In this document: positions 15,974 through 24,497 of the stretch, in pieces
How the letters are laid out: each line of letters starts with the position of its first letter
How positions within the stretch are numbered: the first letter of the stretch is position 1
From: Kumtagia sp964244725
GTDB lineage: Bacteria > Pseudomonadota > Alphaproteobacteria > Rhizobiales > Rhizobiaceae
Assembly: GCA_964244725.1 (NCBI GenBank)
Contig: CAXTJQ010000016.1
Span: 34,835-98,834, forward strand
Direction of reading: 5' to 3'
DNA: 64,000 bases
Notes under the pieces: model-generated
Database searches by the model: none
Seen by the model: only the letters and a program-made list of their open reading frames with translations
What the model was told of the DNA's origin: nothing
Position numbers and translations under genes: made by a program

Positions 15974-17473
15974 TCAGCCCTTCATGACGGCGTCGACCTG
16001 GGTCGCGATGTCGTCCATCGCTTCCTTGGCCGAACCGTAATTGCCGGCGAAGTACTTGCCGAGCGCGACCGGGATGGTGTCGCTGGAGAGCTGCGCCCAT
16101 TCCGGCAGGTCCGGCTCCGAGCCCATATGGTTGGCGATCGTCTCGCGCACCACGGGCAAATGACGCGTCGTCCCGGCCCCGACCTTGGCGTTGGCCTTGA
16201 CGCGCGGGTCGTCATACACGCTGGCGCGCGTCGGACCGGTGCCGCCGCCCAGCGTCGTGATCAGCGCCTGCGTATCGGCGCAGGTCGCCCACTGCATGAA
16301 CACCCATGCCGCATCCGGGCTCTTGGAGTATTTCGAGACGGCCAGCGAGGAGCCGCCCTGATGGCCGACGCCGGGAATTTCGCCGAAGCCGGTCTGGTCC
16401 TTTGTCCGCAGCGAGATTGCCTTGGGCGGGACGGCCACATCGCAGAGGCCCGAGATCTTCGTCTGCGACGGATCGTCGAAATAGGGGAAGAACTCGCCCC
16501 AGGACAGCATCGACGCCGCGACGCCTTGGGCCACGGCTTGACCCTGACCGTCCCACGTCCAGCCGTCGACGCCGGCCGGCATGCTCTTCTTGAGGTTGGT
16601 CCAGTACTCCATGGCCGCCAGACCCTGCTCGTCGTTGCCGACGAACTTCTTATCCGGATTAAAGATGGAACCGCCATGGCCCCACAGCATCGAGGTCCAT
16701 TCGCATTCGAGCGCGTAGTGTCCGGACTTCATCTGCCCGGATATGCCCGCCATCGTCGGCCCCTTGGCGTCCATGATCGCCTTGGAGTTGTTGGCGAGTT
16801 CCTCCATCGTGGTCGGCGCCTTCAGGCCCAATTCCTCGTAGATATCCTTGCGGTAGATCATGATGAAGATCGGGATGTCGTAAGGCACGCCGACCATCCG
16901 GTTCTCATACATCGCAATGCCGTCCACGAGCGCCGGCAGGAAGTCGTCGATGTTGTAGTTGGGCATGGCGAGATCGGCTTTCGCCTGGATCTGCTCGCGC
17001 GGGTCGAACACGTCCTGGCTGAACGAGGCGGCCCAGCTCTGGTCGATGTAGTAGAGGTCGTAGGTGCCCAGCGACGAGGCCACGTCGAGAGTAAGCTTCT
17101 GCAGCACCTGCTCCAGCGGCAGCACCTCGATCTCGACCTTGATGCCGCTCGCCTCCTCGAAATATTTCTTGAGTTGCGAATTCAAGGCGTTCGAGGGCGG
17201 GGTCGATTCGGTCGCGAGCTTCAGCGTCGTGCCGGCGAACGGCTTGCCGACATCGGCGACCCACTTCATGATTTCGGGCGAGGGCTGCAGCGCTTCCTGG
17301 GCCGCGGCCGATGGAACGAAATTGAACAGGCCGCGATTCATGCCCATCCCCAGGGCGCCGGCGCCCAAGCCGAGTTTCCCGGCGAGCCGCAGGAAATCGC
17401 GACGCCCCATCTCTCCTTTCACGAACCGGTCGGTGATCGATGCGAGATGCATCTTGCGGATATTGTCTCTCAT
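15974..17473 (-). CDS. Extracellular solute-binding protein, family 1 (polyol/sugar)
   Basis: The ATG at 17473 (MRDNIRKMHL) has a strong AGGAGG-like site (GGAGGAAGTGAAATG), giving 499 residues. An N-terminal twin-arginine-like segment (MGRRDFLRLAGKLG, then an Ala/Gly-rich hydrophobic stretch) suggests Tat export. The mature part has family-1 features such as LKLATESTPPSNALNSQLKKYFEEASGIKVEIEVLP and GVPYDIPIFIMIYRKDIYEELGL. It captures the substrate for the adjacent permeases. It is longer than typical MalE-like proteins (about 400-430 residues). The ligand is likely a polyol given the enzymes nearby, but this is inference. Confidence 0.91.
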   Translation of the reverse strand: MRDNIRKMHLASITDRFVKGEMGRRDFLRLAGKLGLGAGALGMGMNRGLFNFVPSAAAQEALQPSPEIMKWVADVGKPFAGTTLKLATESTPPSNALNSQLKKYFEEASGIKVEIEVLPLEQVLQKLTLDVASSLGTYDLYYIDQSWAASFSQDVFDPREQIQAKADLAMPNYNIDDFLPALVDGIAMYENRMVGVPYDIPIFIMIYRKDIYEELGLKAPTTMEELANNSKAIMDAKGPTMAGISGQMKSGHYALECEWTSMLWGHGGSIFNPDKKFVGNDEQGLAAMEYWTNLKKSMPAGVDGWTWDGQGQAVAQGVAASMLSWGEFFPYFDDPSQTKISGLCDVAVPPKAISLRTKDQTGFGEIPGVGHQGGSSLAVSKYSKSPDAAWVFMQWATCADTQALITTLGGGTGPTRASVYDDPRVKANAKVGAGTTRHLPVVRETIANHMGSEPDLPEWAQLSSDTIPVALGKYFAGNYGSAKEAMDDIATQVDAVMKG

Positions 17474-17542
17474 TTCACTTCCTCCAAAGTGCGGACGACA
17501 CCATTGCCGTCCGTAGTCCACTAGAACCTGTCCGTCATTTGC

Positions 17543-18439
17543 CTACTGCTTGAGCGACCCCATGGTGAGACCGCGTACGAGATGGCGCTGGACGAGAAGG
17601 ATGACGATAAAGGCCGGCACGATGGACGCGGCGCCGAGCGCGGCCATGTTGCCCCAGGCGGTGCCGATCGATGTCACGAAGGTCGACGATACGACCGGCA
17701 CGGTCTTGAGGCTGGTTTGCGTAAGCGTCAGGACAAAGAGGAACTCCGTCCATGAAAAGATGAAGCAGAGCACCGCGCTGGCGGCGATGCCGCCCTTGGC
17801 CATCGGCAGCACGATGCGCCGGAAGATGGTCCAGCGCGACGCGCCGTCGACCAGCGCGCTCTCGTCGATTTCGGTGGGAATGTCGTCGAAGAAACTCTTC
17901 AGCAGCAGCACGGCGAGCGGCAGGTTCATCAAACCGTGGATCAGAATCACGCCGGTATAGGTGTCGAGCAGGCTGAACTGCTTGAAGATGAAAAACATCG
18001 GGATGGCGACCGCGACCGGCGGCATCATCCGCGTCGACAGCACCCAGCTCACGAAATGATGCCGACCGCGGAAATTCATGCGCGACAGGGCGTAAGCCGC
18101 CAGCGTCGCCACCACGATCGCCAGGACCGTCGAGAAGGTCGCGACGATGATCGAATCGAGCAGTCGCGGCGCCATGTAGAAATTGCCGCCCCCGGGCGTG
18201 ACCGTCTCCTGGCCGCCGAAGCCGAAACCCAGCGAGATGCCGAACACCTGCTCGAAATTGCGCACCGTCGGCTCGAACGCGAAGAGGATCGGCGGCCAGT
18301 TGAAGATGTCCTTGGCATTGCGGAAGGCGACCGATGTCCAGAAATAGATCGGGAAGAAGAAGAGCCCCACGACGACCCAGCCTGCGATCGTCCGAATGAC
18401 GCGCTGGCCTGATGTCTGGTGCGGGAGCACGTCGGCCAT
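17543..18439 (-). CDS. MalG-type ABC sugar permease
   Basis: A 298-residue inner-membrane permease with about six hydrophobic helices. The binding-protein-dependent transport loop reads EIDESALVDGASRWTIFRRIVLPMAKGGI, matching the EAA-x3-G consensus that contacts the MalK-type ATPase. The C-terminus ends RHLVRGLTMGSLKQ, as in MalG proteins (the VKG-type end). It starts one base after the upstream permease stop, so the two are translationally coupled. Confidence 0.93.
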   Translation of the reverse strand: MADVLPHQTSGQRVIRTIAGWVVVGLFFFPIYFWTSVAFRNAKDIFNWPPILFAFEPTVRNFEQVFGISLGFGFGGQETVTPGGGNFYMAPRLLDSIIVATFSTVLAIVVATLAAYALSRMNFRGRHHFVSWVLSTRMMPPVAVAIPMFFIFKQFSLLDTYTGVILIHGLMNLPLAVLLLKSFFDDIPTEIDESALVDGASRWTIFRRIVLPMAKGGIAASAVLCFIFSWTEFLFVLTLTQTSLKTVPVVSSTFVTSIGTAWGNMAALGAASIVPAFIVILLVQRHLVRGLTMGSLKQ

Positions 18440-18440
18440 C

Positions 18441-19328
18441 CTACCACCGCACCTTGAAGACCTTGATGAAGATATTGGCCATGACGATGACCATGAAGAG
18501 GCTGACCAGGCTCAGCGTCGCGCCGTAGCCCCATTTCGTGAAGCTGAAGGTCTGCTGCCAGGCGTAGTAGCTCAGCGAATAGGTCGCCGTGCCGGGACCG
18601 CCCGAGGTCATCGTGAACACGTAGTCGAAGACGCGGAACAGATCGATGCCGCGCAACAGCACCGCGACGGCGATGACGCGCGACATCATCGGCAAGGTGA
18701 GCCGCCGGAACGTTTGCCAGCCGCTCGCCCCGTCGATCATGGCCGCCTCGTAGGGCTCGGACGGCAGCGAACGCAGGCCCGCCATGAAGATGAGCACCAT
18801 GAACGGCGTCCATTGCCAGATCTCGGCGAGCAGGACGCCGGCCAGCGCGGTGCTAGAACTGGCGAGGATCGGATGCGACCTGTCGAGCAAGCCCAGCGAA
18901 TTGAGCGCATAGGTGACGACGCCGAACTGCGGATCCTGCAGCAGCAGGAACATCATGCCGGCGATTGCGGGCGGGATGACCAGCGTCATCGACAGGATGG
19001 CGCGCAGCGCGCCGAAGCCTGGCAGCTCAGCGTCGAGCAGCATCGCGATCGCCATCCCGAGCGTCAGTTCGATCGCAAGCGCGATGGCGAAGTAGACGAA
19101 GGTGACGCCGAGAGAACTCCAGAACCGTGTATCTGCCCAGAGTTGCTTCCAGTTCTGGACGCCGACAAATGCCAGCGCGCGTTTGCGCGGCATGAACTCG
19201 TGAAAGGAGAGCCAGATGTTGTAGATCAGCGGATAGACCGTGAAGACGAGCAGGAAGGCCACGAGCGGAAGCAGCCACGGAAGCGGCGAATCCGATATCG
19301 CGATGCGCTTGACCTGCGCGATGGCCAT
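18441..19328 (-). CDS. MalF-type ABC sugar permease
   Basis: A 295-residue permease whose ATG at 19328 is preceded by a GGGAGGAG site; codons further upstream are not needed. It has several transmembrane helices and the EAA loop SEPYEAAMIDGASGWQTFRRLTLPMM, then IDLFRVFDYVFTMTSGGPG, which is typical of MalF/UgpA proteins. It forms the translocation channel with the next gene. Upstream lies a 200-base gap containing an inverted repeat, so an internal promoter is possible here. Confidence 0.93.
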   Translation of the reverse strand: MAIAQVKRIAISDSPLPWLLPLVAFLLVFTVYPLIYNIWLSFHEFMPRKRALAFVGVQNWKQLWADTRFWSSLGVTFVYFAIALAIELTLGMAIAMLLDAELPGFGALRAILSMTLVIPPAIAGMMFLLLQDPQFGVVTYALNSLGLLDRSHPILASSSTALAGVLLAEIWQWTPFMVLIFMAGLRSLPSEPYEAAMIDGASGWQTFRRLTLPMMSRVIAVAVLLRGIDLFRVFDYVFTMTSGGPGTATYSLSYYAWQQTFSFTKWGYGATLSLVSLFMVIVMANIFIKVFKVRW

Positions 19329-19366
19329 AATATCTCCTCCCAAGTTCCCGGTCGCGAACATCCATG

Positions 19367-19405
19367 AGGCGGGATGTGGTCCCCGCCCGCTCCTCCATCC
19401 CGCCT
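19367..19405. repeat. Inverted repeat in the gap before the permease genes
   Basis: AGGCGGGATG (19367-19376) and CATCCCGCCT (19396-19405) form ten-base perfect arms around a 19-base spacer, between the HAD gene and the MalF-type permease. It could be an mRNA hairpin or an operator. No function is assigned. Confidence 0.5.
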
Positions 19406-19531
19406 AGGCCGCCAGGCGCCGATCCGTTCCTGCTTCGCTTTTCGACCGGTTCCTCATGGGATGGTCGAGCGCCTCGATTTTCCGTCGTGTCATCGCGCCA
19501 TCGGCGATCCTCGCGATGCAATGGTCCGTCT

Positions 19532-20347
19532 TCATGCAGCCGCCGGTCTTGCCTGGCGCGCCCGCAGAATGGCATTTGCAACTTCGACGAAGCCCTCGCC
19601 GCCCGGCCCGCGCGACACGAAGGCCGGCAAGGCATCGATCGTGTCGCGGAATGCAAGCACGTTGGAGACGCCGCAGGCGTTCGGGAAAAAACCGAACATC
19701 GGTGCGTCGTTAGGGCTGTCGCCGACGAAGACCGCCAGGTGGCGATCCCGGTCGATGTCGAACCGGAGAACGTCGGCGGCGAAGCGCCGCGCCGTCGACA
19801 GCTTGTCGTAGGCGCCGAACCACCCGTTGACATGGATGGAGGAGATCTTGGCGACCGCACCGTCCGCCTCGAACATCGCCTTGATGCGGCCGGCCGCTTC
19901 CAGAGGCAGCGGCGTCACGTCCTCGCGGAAATCGATCGCGAGATCGGCCTCGCGGTAAAGCTGGTCCGACGCGATGGCGCAGCCAGGCACCGCGCTGATG
20001 ATGCGCTGACCAAGCGCCGCCAGCCTCACGCGGTCGGCGGCCCGCTGCCTGTCTTCGACGGCAAAGACGCGGCGCATGCGCCGAACGGATCGGTCGTACG
20101 CGAAGTAAAACGCCCCGTTTTCACCGACGACCCCATTGACCGGCCACATCCGGGCGATCATGTCGCACCAGCCGGCCGGCCGGCCGGTAATCGGAGCGAC
20201 CGCGATGCCGGCCGCGGCGAGCGCTTCAAGAGCGCCGTAGGCGCAAGCGGGCAAGACGCCGTCGCGGGTCAGCGTGTCGTCGATGTCGCAGAACACGACC
20301 GCGATTCCTGCGGCGATTTCGTCGGGCATGTCGGCGAGCGGACGCAT
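19532..20347 (-). CDS. HAD-superfamily (Cof-like) phosphatase
   Basis: The ATG at 20347 gives 271 residues. HAD motifs are clear: motif I VVFCDIDDTLT (Asp nucleophile and acid), motif II PITGRP, and motif IV FVGDSPNDAPMF with the metal-binding Asp residues. A cap insertion follows NGAFYFAYD, as in the IIB subfamily that dephosphorylates sugars. It starts five bases after the glycerol-1-phosphate dehydrogenase-like gene. A possible role is dephosphorylation of a phosphorylated polyol or sugar intermediate; the substrate is unknown. Confidence 0.86.
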   Translation of the reverse strand: MRPLADMPDEIAAGIAVVFCDIDDTLTRDGVLPACAYGALEALAAAGIAVAPITGRPAGWCDMIARMWPVNGVVGENGAFYFAYDRSVRRMRRVFAVEDRQRAADRVRLAALGQRIISAVPGCAIASDQLYREADLAIDFREDVTPLPLEAAGRIKAMFEADGAVAKISSIHVNGWFGAYDKLSTARRFAADVLRFDIDRDRHLAVFVGDSPNDAPMFGFFPNACGVSNVLAFRDTIDALPAFVSRGPGGEGFVEVANAILRARQARPAAA

Positions 20348-20352
20348 CGTTG

Positions 20353-21705
20353 CTACCACTCCCCGGCCGCGAAATCCTCGAGCGTGCCGCTGTCGGCGGC
20401 CAGGTCGAGGAAGGAATAGCGGTTGCGCATCTCGCGGCAGTGGATCACGGCCTCGCGATAGAAGTCGACGGGTAGACCGAGATCGGCAGCCGTCCGGGGC
20501 CCGCCGGCGGCGGCGAGGAGCCGGACCATCTCGGCGACCGGCAGCGTAAAGGCCAGAAGTTCCTGCCGCAACGTCGGCCAGAGCGAGGCAAGCGTCTTGT
20601 TGAGGGCCGCTGCGCCGGCCCCGTCGAGGATTTTCGGCGCGATTTCGGCATAGCACTGCGCGGCGATTTCGGCGCCCATGCGGCGCGCCATATCCTGCGG
20701 ATCGATGCGTGTCGCCCGCACCACCGGCGGCGTTTCGCTGGCGAGCATGGCCTGCTGCAGGCGCGCCATCGTAAGCGTCGCGACACCGACCTGCTGTCCG
20801 TGCAGGGTTCCGGGATGCCTGTCGCCGGCAAAACAATCGATGTAGTGCGACACCTGATGCTCGCCCATGGAGCCGTGGTTCGACATGCCGGTGAACGAGA
20901 CACCGAGGCCGCACAGGGTCAGCACGCGGTAGAGATAGCCGTGCGCGGCGAGGTCGCCCTCGGGCAAAAGGCCGGCGCGCGCATTGAGTTCGCCCTCGTC
21001 CTTGTGCTGGATGAGAAAGGGTAGCGTGGCGTAGAGAGTCCCGAACAGGCGATGCGAGAGCCACCAGTCGACCTGCGCGACGGATCGCACCAGGCAATCC
21101 GCGAAACCGGCGGCGGCGAGGCGCCCTGGAGCGGCCGCGGACACGCCGAGATCCGCGAAGAAGCCGGCCGGAGCGTGCGAGGGCAGAGACACTTTGAGCC
21201 CGCTCTCAATGGTCATCGAGGCGGTGGTCGAGGTGTAGCCGTTCATCGACGCCGCCGTTCCGAAGACGCAATAGCGCCGACCGTCGATGCCGGTGACGTA
21301 TTTGCACAGATCGTTGATGGTGCCGGAGCCGACGGCGACGACGGCCTCTACGTCCCGGACGTCTTCGGCAAGGCGCTCGGCCGTCGCCATGTCGGCATGC
21401 GGATGGTCGAGAACTACCGTATCGACCGGACCGAGCACCGAGAGCGCCTTTGCGATTCGTCCGCCCATGGCATCGTAGGTTGCCGCGTCCGAGACCACCT
21501 TGAAGCTGGCGCCGAGCTTGAGCGCATGAACCAGATCGGCCTCGCGGCCTTCGAGACTGTCGGCGATCACCACGGACTCGTAGGGCACGGTCTCGACGAG
21601 CCCGGTTTCCGGATTGACCCAACGGCCGGCGACGATCTCTGCAATGAGATCGGACCAGTCGATGCGGGAGGTCGATGACGCGACGATGGGCGCTGCCATG
21701 TTCAT
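20353..21705 (-). CDS. Glycerol-1-phosphate dehydrogenase-like protein (AraM/G1PDH family)
   Basis: This 450-residue protein belongs to the iron/zinc alcohol-dehydrogenase fold shared by G1PDH and AraM. The NAD-binding segment VVAVGSGTINDLCKYV and the SMNGYTSTTASM segment are characteristic. Likely metal-binding histidines sit in SNHGSMGEHQVSHYID and HPGTLHGQQVG. Family knowledge: archaeal members make glycerol 1-phosphate for ether lipids, and bacterial AraM makes it in Bacillus. In this catabolic operon the substrate may be another polyol phosphate. It is the first gene of the leftward arm, divergent from the SorC regulator. The family call is good; the reaction is uncertain. Confidence 0.85.
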   Translation of the reverse strand: MNMAAPIVASSTSRIDWSDLIAEIVAGRWVNPETGLVETVPYESVVIADSLEGREADLVHALKLGASFKVVSDAATYDAMGGRIAKALSVLGPVDTVVLDHPHADMATAERLAEDVRDVEAVVAVGSGTINDLCKYVTGIDGRRYCVFGTAASMNGYTSTTASMTIESGLKVSLPSHAPAGFFADLGVSAAAPGRLAAAGFADCLVRSVAQVDWWLSHRLFGTLYATLPFLIQHKDEGELNARAGLLPEGDLAAHGYLYRVLTLCGLGVSFTGMSNHGSMGEHQVSHYIDCFAGDRHPGTLHGQQVGVATLTMARLQQAMLASETPPVVRATRIDPQDMARRMGAEIAAQCYAEIAPKILDGAGAAALNKTLASLWPTLRQELLAFTLPVAEMVRLLAAAGGPRTAADLGLPVDFYREAVIHCREMRNRYSFLDLAADSGTLEDFAAGEW

Positions 21706-21737
21706 GGGACTGCCTTGAAGGACCTTGTTCTACAAAA

Positions 21738-21768
21738 GATATCTTGTCGTGGCATATGTCAAGACATC
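21738..21768. promoter_or_regulatory. Putative operator between the divergent polyol arms
   Basis: An inverted repeat with nine-base arms and one mismatch (GATATCTTG at 21738-21746, CAAGACATC at 21760-21768) lies between the leftward G1PDH-like gene and the SorC regulator. Location and symmetry fit a site for the adjacent regulator. Binding is inferred. Confidence 0.45.
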
Positions 21769-21815
21769 TGCCAGTCACAATTGACATAAGTCCCCGGGTG
21801 GCCGATGAACGCTGG

Positions 21816-22808
21816 ATGAGGAGCGAAGCGACCCCGACCAGCTTGCGGTCCGCGACCGCCGCCCCGACAGCGGGCGTGCCCACCGAATTCGACGACGCGA
21901 TCGTCTGGGCTGCGTGGCTCTACTATGCCGACGAGATGACGCAGAACGAGATCGCCAAGGCGCTCGGGGTCTCGCGCGCGACGATTGTCAACTATCTCCA
22001 GGAAGCGCGCGCGCGCGGCATCGTAACTGTCAGCATCAGCAGCGAGGCCGGCGGGCGGACCATGCTCGCGCGTCGTCTGAAGCACCGTTTCGGCTTGGTG
22101 GGCGCGCTCGTCATCCCGACAGGCGACGATGCGGCCCTGGTCGAACGCCTCGGCGCGGCCGGCGCCAGAGTGCTGGCGGAAATGATCAGGCCGCGCGACA
22201 CGATCGGCGTGGCTTGGGGGCGCACAGTGCTCGCGGTGGCGGATGCGGTGTCGCTCCCCGGCGCGCTGGAAGGCTTGACGGTCGTTCAGGTATCGGGGAG
22301 TTCGACGGGCAGTCCGGATTTCTCCCCGGAGCTTTGCACGTCGCTTCTGGCGCGCCGCATCGCGGCGCGTTGCGTGAACCTGTTGGCGCCCGCCGTTCTG
22401 TCCACGCCCTTGCTCAAGCGCCAGCTCCTTGCCGAGCCGGTGCTTTTGAAGCAGTTCGAGCTGATCCACTCGGCCAACCTCATCCTGTTCGGCGTCGGCG
22501 ATATCGGACCGCGCAGCACTGTCCGCGCTTCCAATATTGCGACACAAACGGAGATGGACGCCTATGTCGCGCACGGCGCAGCCGCTGTCATCATCGGCAG
22601 GTTCATCGACCGGGACGGCAAGCCGATGTCGGGGGAGTTGGACGATCGAATGGTCGGCATCGAACTGGAGGAACTGGCCCAGGTGCCGAGCCGGGTATGC
22701 GTCGCTGGCGGGCGCCCGAAAATCTCTGCGATCCTCGCCGCCCTGAAAGGCGGGTACGCGACGCATTTCGTGACCGATGCCGCGACCGCCGAGGCGCTGA
22801 CGGCCTGA
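21816..22808 (+). CDS. SorC/DeoR-type sugar-binding transcriptional regulator
   Basis: The helix-turn-helix region WAAWLYYADEMTQNEIAKALGVSRATIVNYLQEARARG is typical of the SorC family. It is followed by a sugar-phosphate-binding domain with VAWGRTVLAVAD, VVQVSGSS, LILFGVGDIGPRS and the C-terminal VAGGRPKISAILAALKGGYATHFVTDAATAEALT. In-frame ATGs occur at 21675, 21756 and 21816. The one at 21756 sits inside an operator-like repeat, so I prefer 21816, giving 330 residues, the usual family length. It probably senses a phosphorylated sugar made by the FGGY kinase 28 bases downstream and controls both arms of the locus. Confidence 0.88.
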   Translation: MRSEATPTSLRSATAAPTAGVPTEFDDAIVWAAWLYYADEMTQNEIAKALGVSRATIVNYLQEARARGIVTVSISSEAGGRTMLARRLKHRFGLVGALVIPTGDDAALVERLGAAGARVLAEMIRPRDTIGVAWGRTVLAVADAVSLPGALEGLTVVQVSGSSTGSPDFSPELCTSLLARRIAARCVNLLAPAVLSTPLLKRQLLAEPVLLKQFELIHSANLILFGVGDIGPRSTVRASNIATQTEMDAYVAHGAAAVIIGRFIDRDGKPMSGELDDRMVGIELEELAQVPSRVCVAGGRPKISAILAALKGGYATHFVTDAATAEALTA

Positions 22809-22836
22809 CCACCTTGAAAGCCTGGAGAAGGCGCCC

Positions 22837-24324
22837 ATGGCGAAAGACTCACGCTATGTCGTTGGGATCGACTCATCCACGCAATCGGTGAAGGCGATTG
22901 CGTGGACCCGGGATGGCACGCCCGCAGCCGAAGGACGCGCGCCGCTCGCCATCAGCCAGCCCCGGCCTCTGCATGCCGAGCAGAACGCCGATGACTGGTG
23001 GGTGGCCACCCGTACGGCGCTGAAAGCCGTGACGGCGGCGATCGACCCGGGCAGCATCGCCGGCATTGCGATTTCGAACCAGCGCGAGACCATGGTCCTC
23101 GTGGACGACGATGGCCGTCCGCTCGCCCCCGCCACGCTTTGGCTCGACCGCCGGGCACAGGCGATGACGCAGGCGCTGAGCGAGGTGTTCGGCGCGCCGA
23201 CCCTGCATGGCATTTCGGGCAAGCCGGTCGGCGTCATCCCATGCCTCTACCGGCTCGCCCATATGCGGAGGCATACGCCCGAACTTCTGGACAGGGCGCG
23301 CCTTATCCTCGACGTCAACGGCTTCCTCCTGCGGCATCTCACAGGAAAATCGTTCGCGACCTGGACCAGCGCCGACCCTTTCGGCATTTTCGATATCCGC
23401 GAAAAGTCCTGGTCGCGCACGCTGCTCGATCACTTGCGGATCCGCGAGGATCAACTTCCGGAGGTTCTCGCGCCGGGCAGGCCGGCGGGCGCGATCCAGG
23501 CTTCGGCCGCGGCCGAGACCGGCTTGAGGACCGGAACGCCGGTCTTCGCCGCCGGCGGCGACGGCCATTGCGCGTCGCTTGGCGTGAACGCGGTGCGGCC
23601 GGGGATCGTCTATCTCAATCTCGGCACCGCGGTCGTCAGCGGCGTGTGGTCCTCCCAGCCGGAGCTGAGCCGTTTCTGGCGCACGCTGATCTCCCCGACG
23701 GGCCAAGGCTACCTTCTCGAATCGTGCCAGCGCTCGGGGGCGTTTTTCCTCAATTGGTTCATCGATAATTTCGCGGGCGGGCGCGACGATCCGGGGGTGT
23801 TCGCAAAACTCGACGAGGCGGCCGCTTCGATCCCGGTCGGCTCCGACGGCGTCTCGGTCTGCTCCTACCTGGTCGGCTGCATGGACCCGCATTGGGACGA
23901 GGATGCGCGCGCCACCTTCACCGGAATGGCGCCCGAGCACACCACCGCCCATCTCTATCGCGCCTGCCTCGAGGCCATCACGCTGGAATTCGCCCGCTCG
24001 CTGATCGCGGTCCGCGACAAGGGGCTGACGACGGAGCGGATCCTGGCGATCGGCGGCGGCGCCGGCAATCCGGTCTGGCTCAAGATGATCGCCGATTCGA
24101 CCTCCATTCCCGTGACCCTCAGCCTTTCCAACGAAGCGTCCGCACTGGGCGCCGGCATCTACGCGGCCGTCGGGTCGGGCTGGTACGGGGACTTGCAGGA
24201 GGCCGCGCAGGGCATGACGCGCACCGCCGGCGAGATCGAGCCCGATCTGTCGGCGGCCGGCCGCTGGGCGGCGCTTTCCGAACGGCAGGTGCGGATCTAT
24301 GCGGCCAACCGGCTGCTCGGCTGA
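22837..24324 (+). CDS. FGGY-family carbohydrate kinase (xylulokinase-like)
   Basis: This 495-residue kinase begins YVVGIDSSTQSVKA, the N-terminal phosphate-binding motif. It has the FGGY elements AISNQRETMVLVD and LWLDRRA, the catalytic region FAAGGDGHCASLGVNA (Asp in GGDGH) and the second ATP-domain motif ILAIGGGAGNPVWLKMIADST. D-xylulose is the likely substrate, because the next gene resembles xylitol dehydrogenase. Glycerol, ribulose and erythritol kinases share the fold, so specificity is inferred. It probably converts the ketose to its 5-phosphate for the pentose phosphate pathway. Confidence 0.88.
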   Translation: MAKDSRYVVGIDSSTQSVKAIAWTRDGTPAAEGRAPLAISQPRPLHAEQNADDWWVATRTALKAVTAAIDPGSIAGIAISNQRETMVLVDDDGRPLAPATLWLDRRAQAMTQALSEVFGAPTLHGISGKPVGVIPCLYRLAHMRRHTPELLDRARLILDVNGFLLRHLTGKSFATWTSADPFGIFDIREKSWSRTLLDHLRIREDQLPEVLAPGRPAGAIQASAAAETGLRTGTPVFAAGGDGHCASLGVNAVRPGIVYLNLGTAVVSGVWSSQPELSRFWRTLISPTGQGYLLESCQRSGAFFLNWFIDNFAGGRDDPGVFAKLDEAAASIPVGSDGVSVCSYLVGCMDPHWDEDARATFTGMAPEHTTAHLYRACLEAITLEFARSLIAVRDKGLTTERILAIGGGAGNPVWLKMIADSTSIPVTLSLSNEASALGAGIYAAVGSGWYGDLQEAAQGMTRTAGEIEPDLSAAGRWAALSERQVRIYAANRLLG

Positions 24325-24497
24325 CGCGACCGTGGACGGATGTGTTCAAATGAATCCAGTATCGGATCCGACCGACCGATCCGGTCCTTTTGCCGAGTCG
24401 TCGAAATCGGCTATCTTTGTCCAAAGGGATGTCCATGATGAAGGGCATCGCCATCCGGCCAAAGGCCGTTCCCAGATCAACTGTATGGAGTGAGATC

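Noticed and set aside
16127..17524. A 465-codon plus-strand frame antisense to the solute-binding protein
   Set aside because: No domain is recognisable and the minus strand has a well-supported binding protein with a strong ribosome site.
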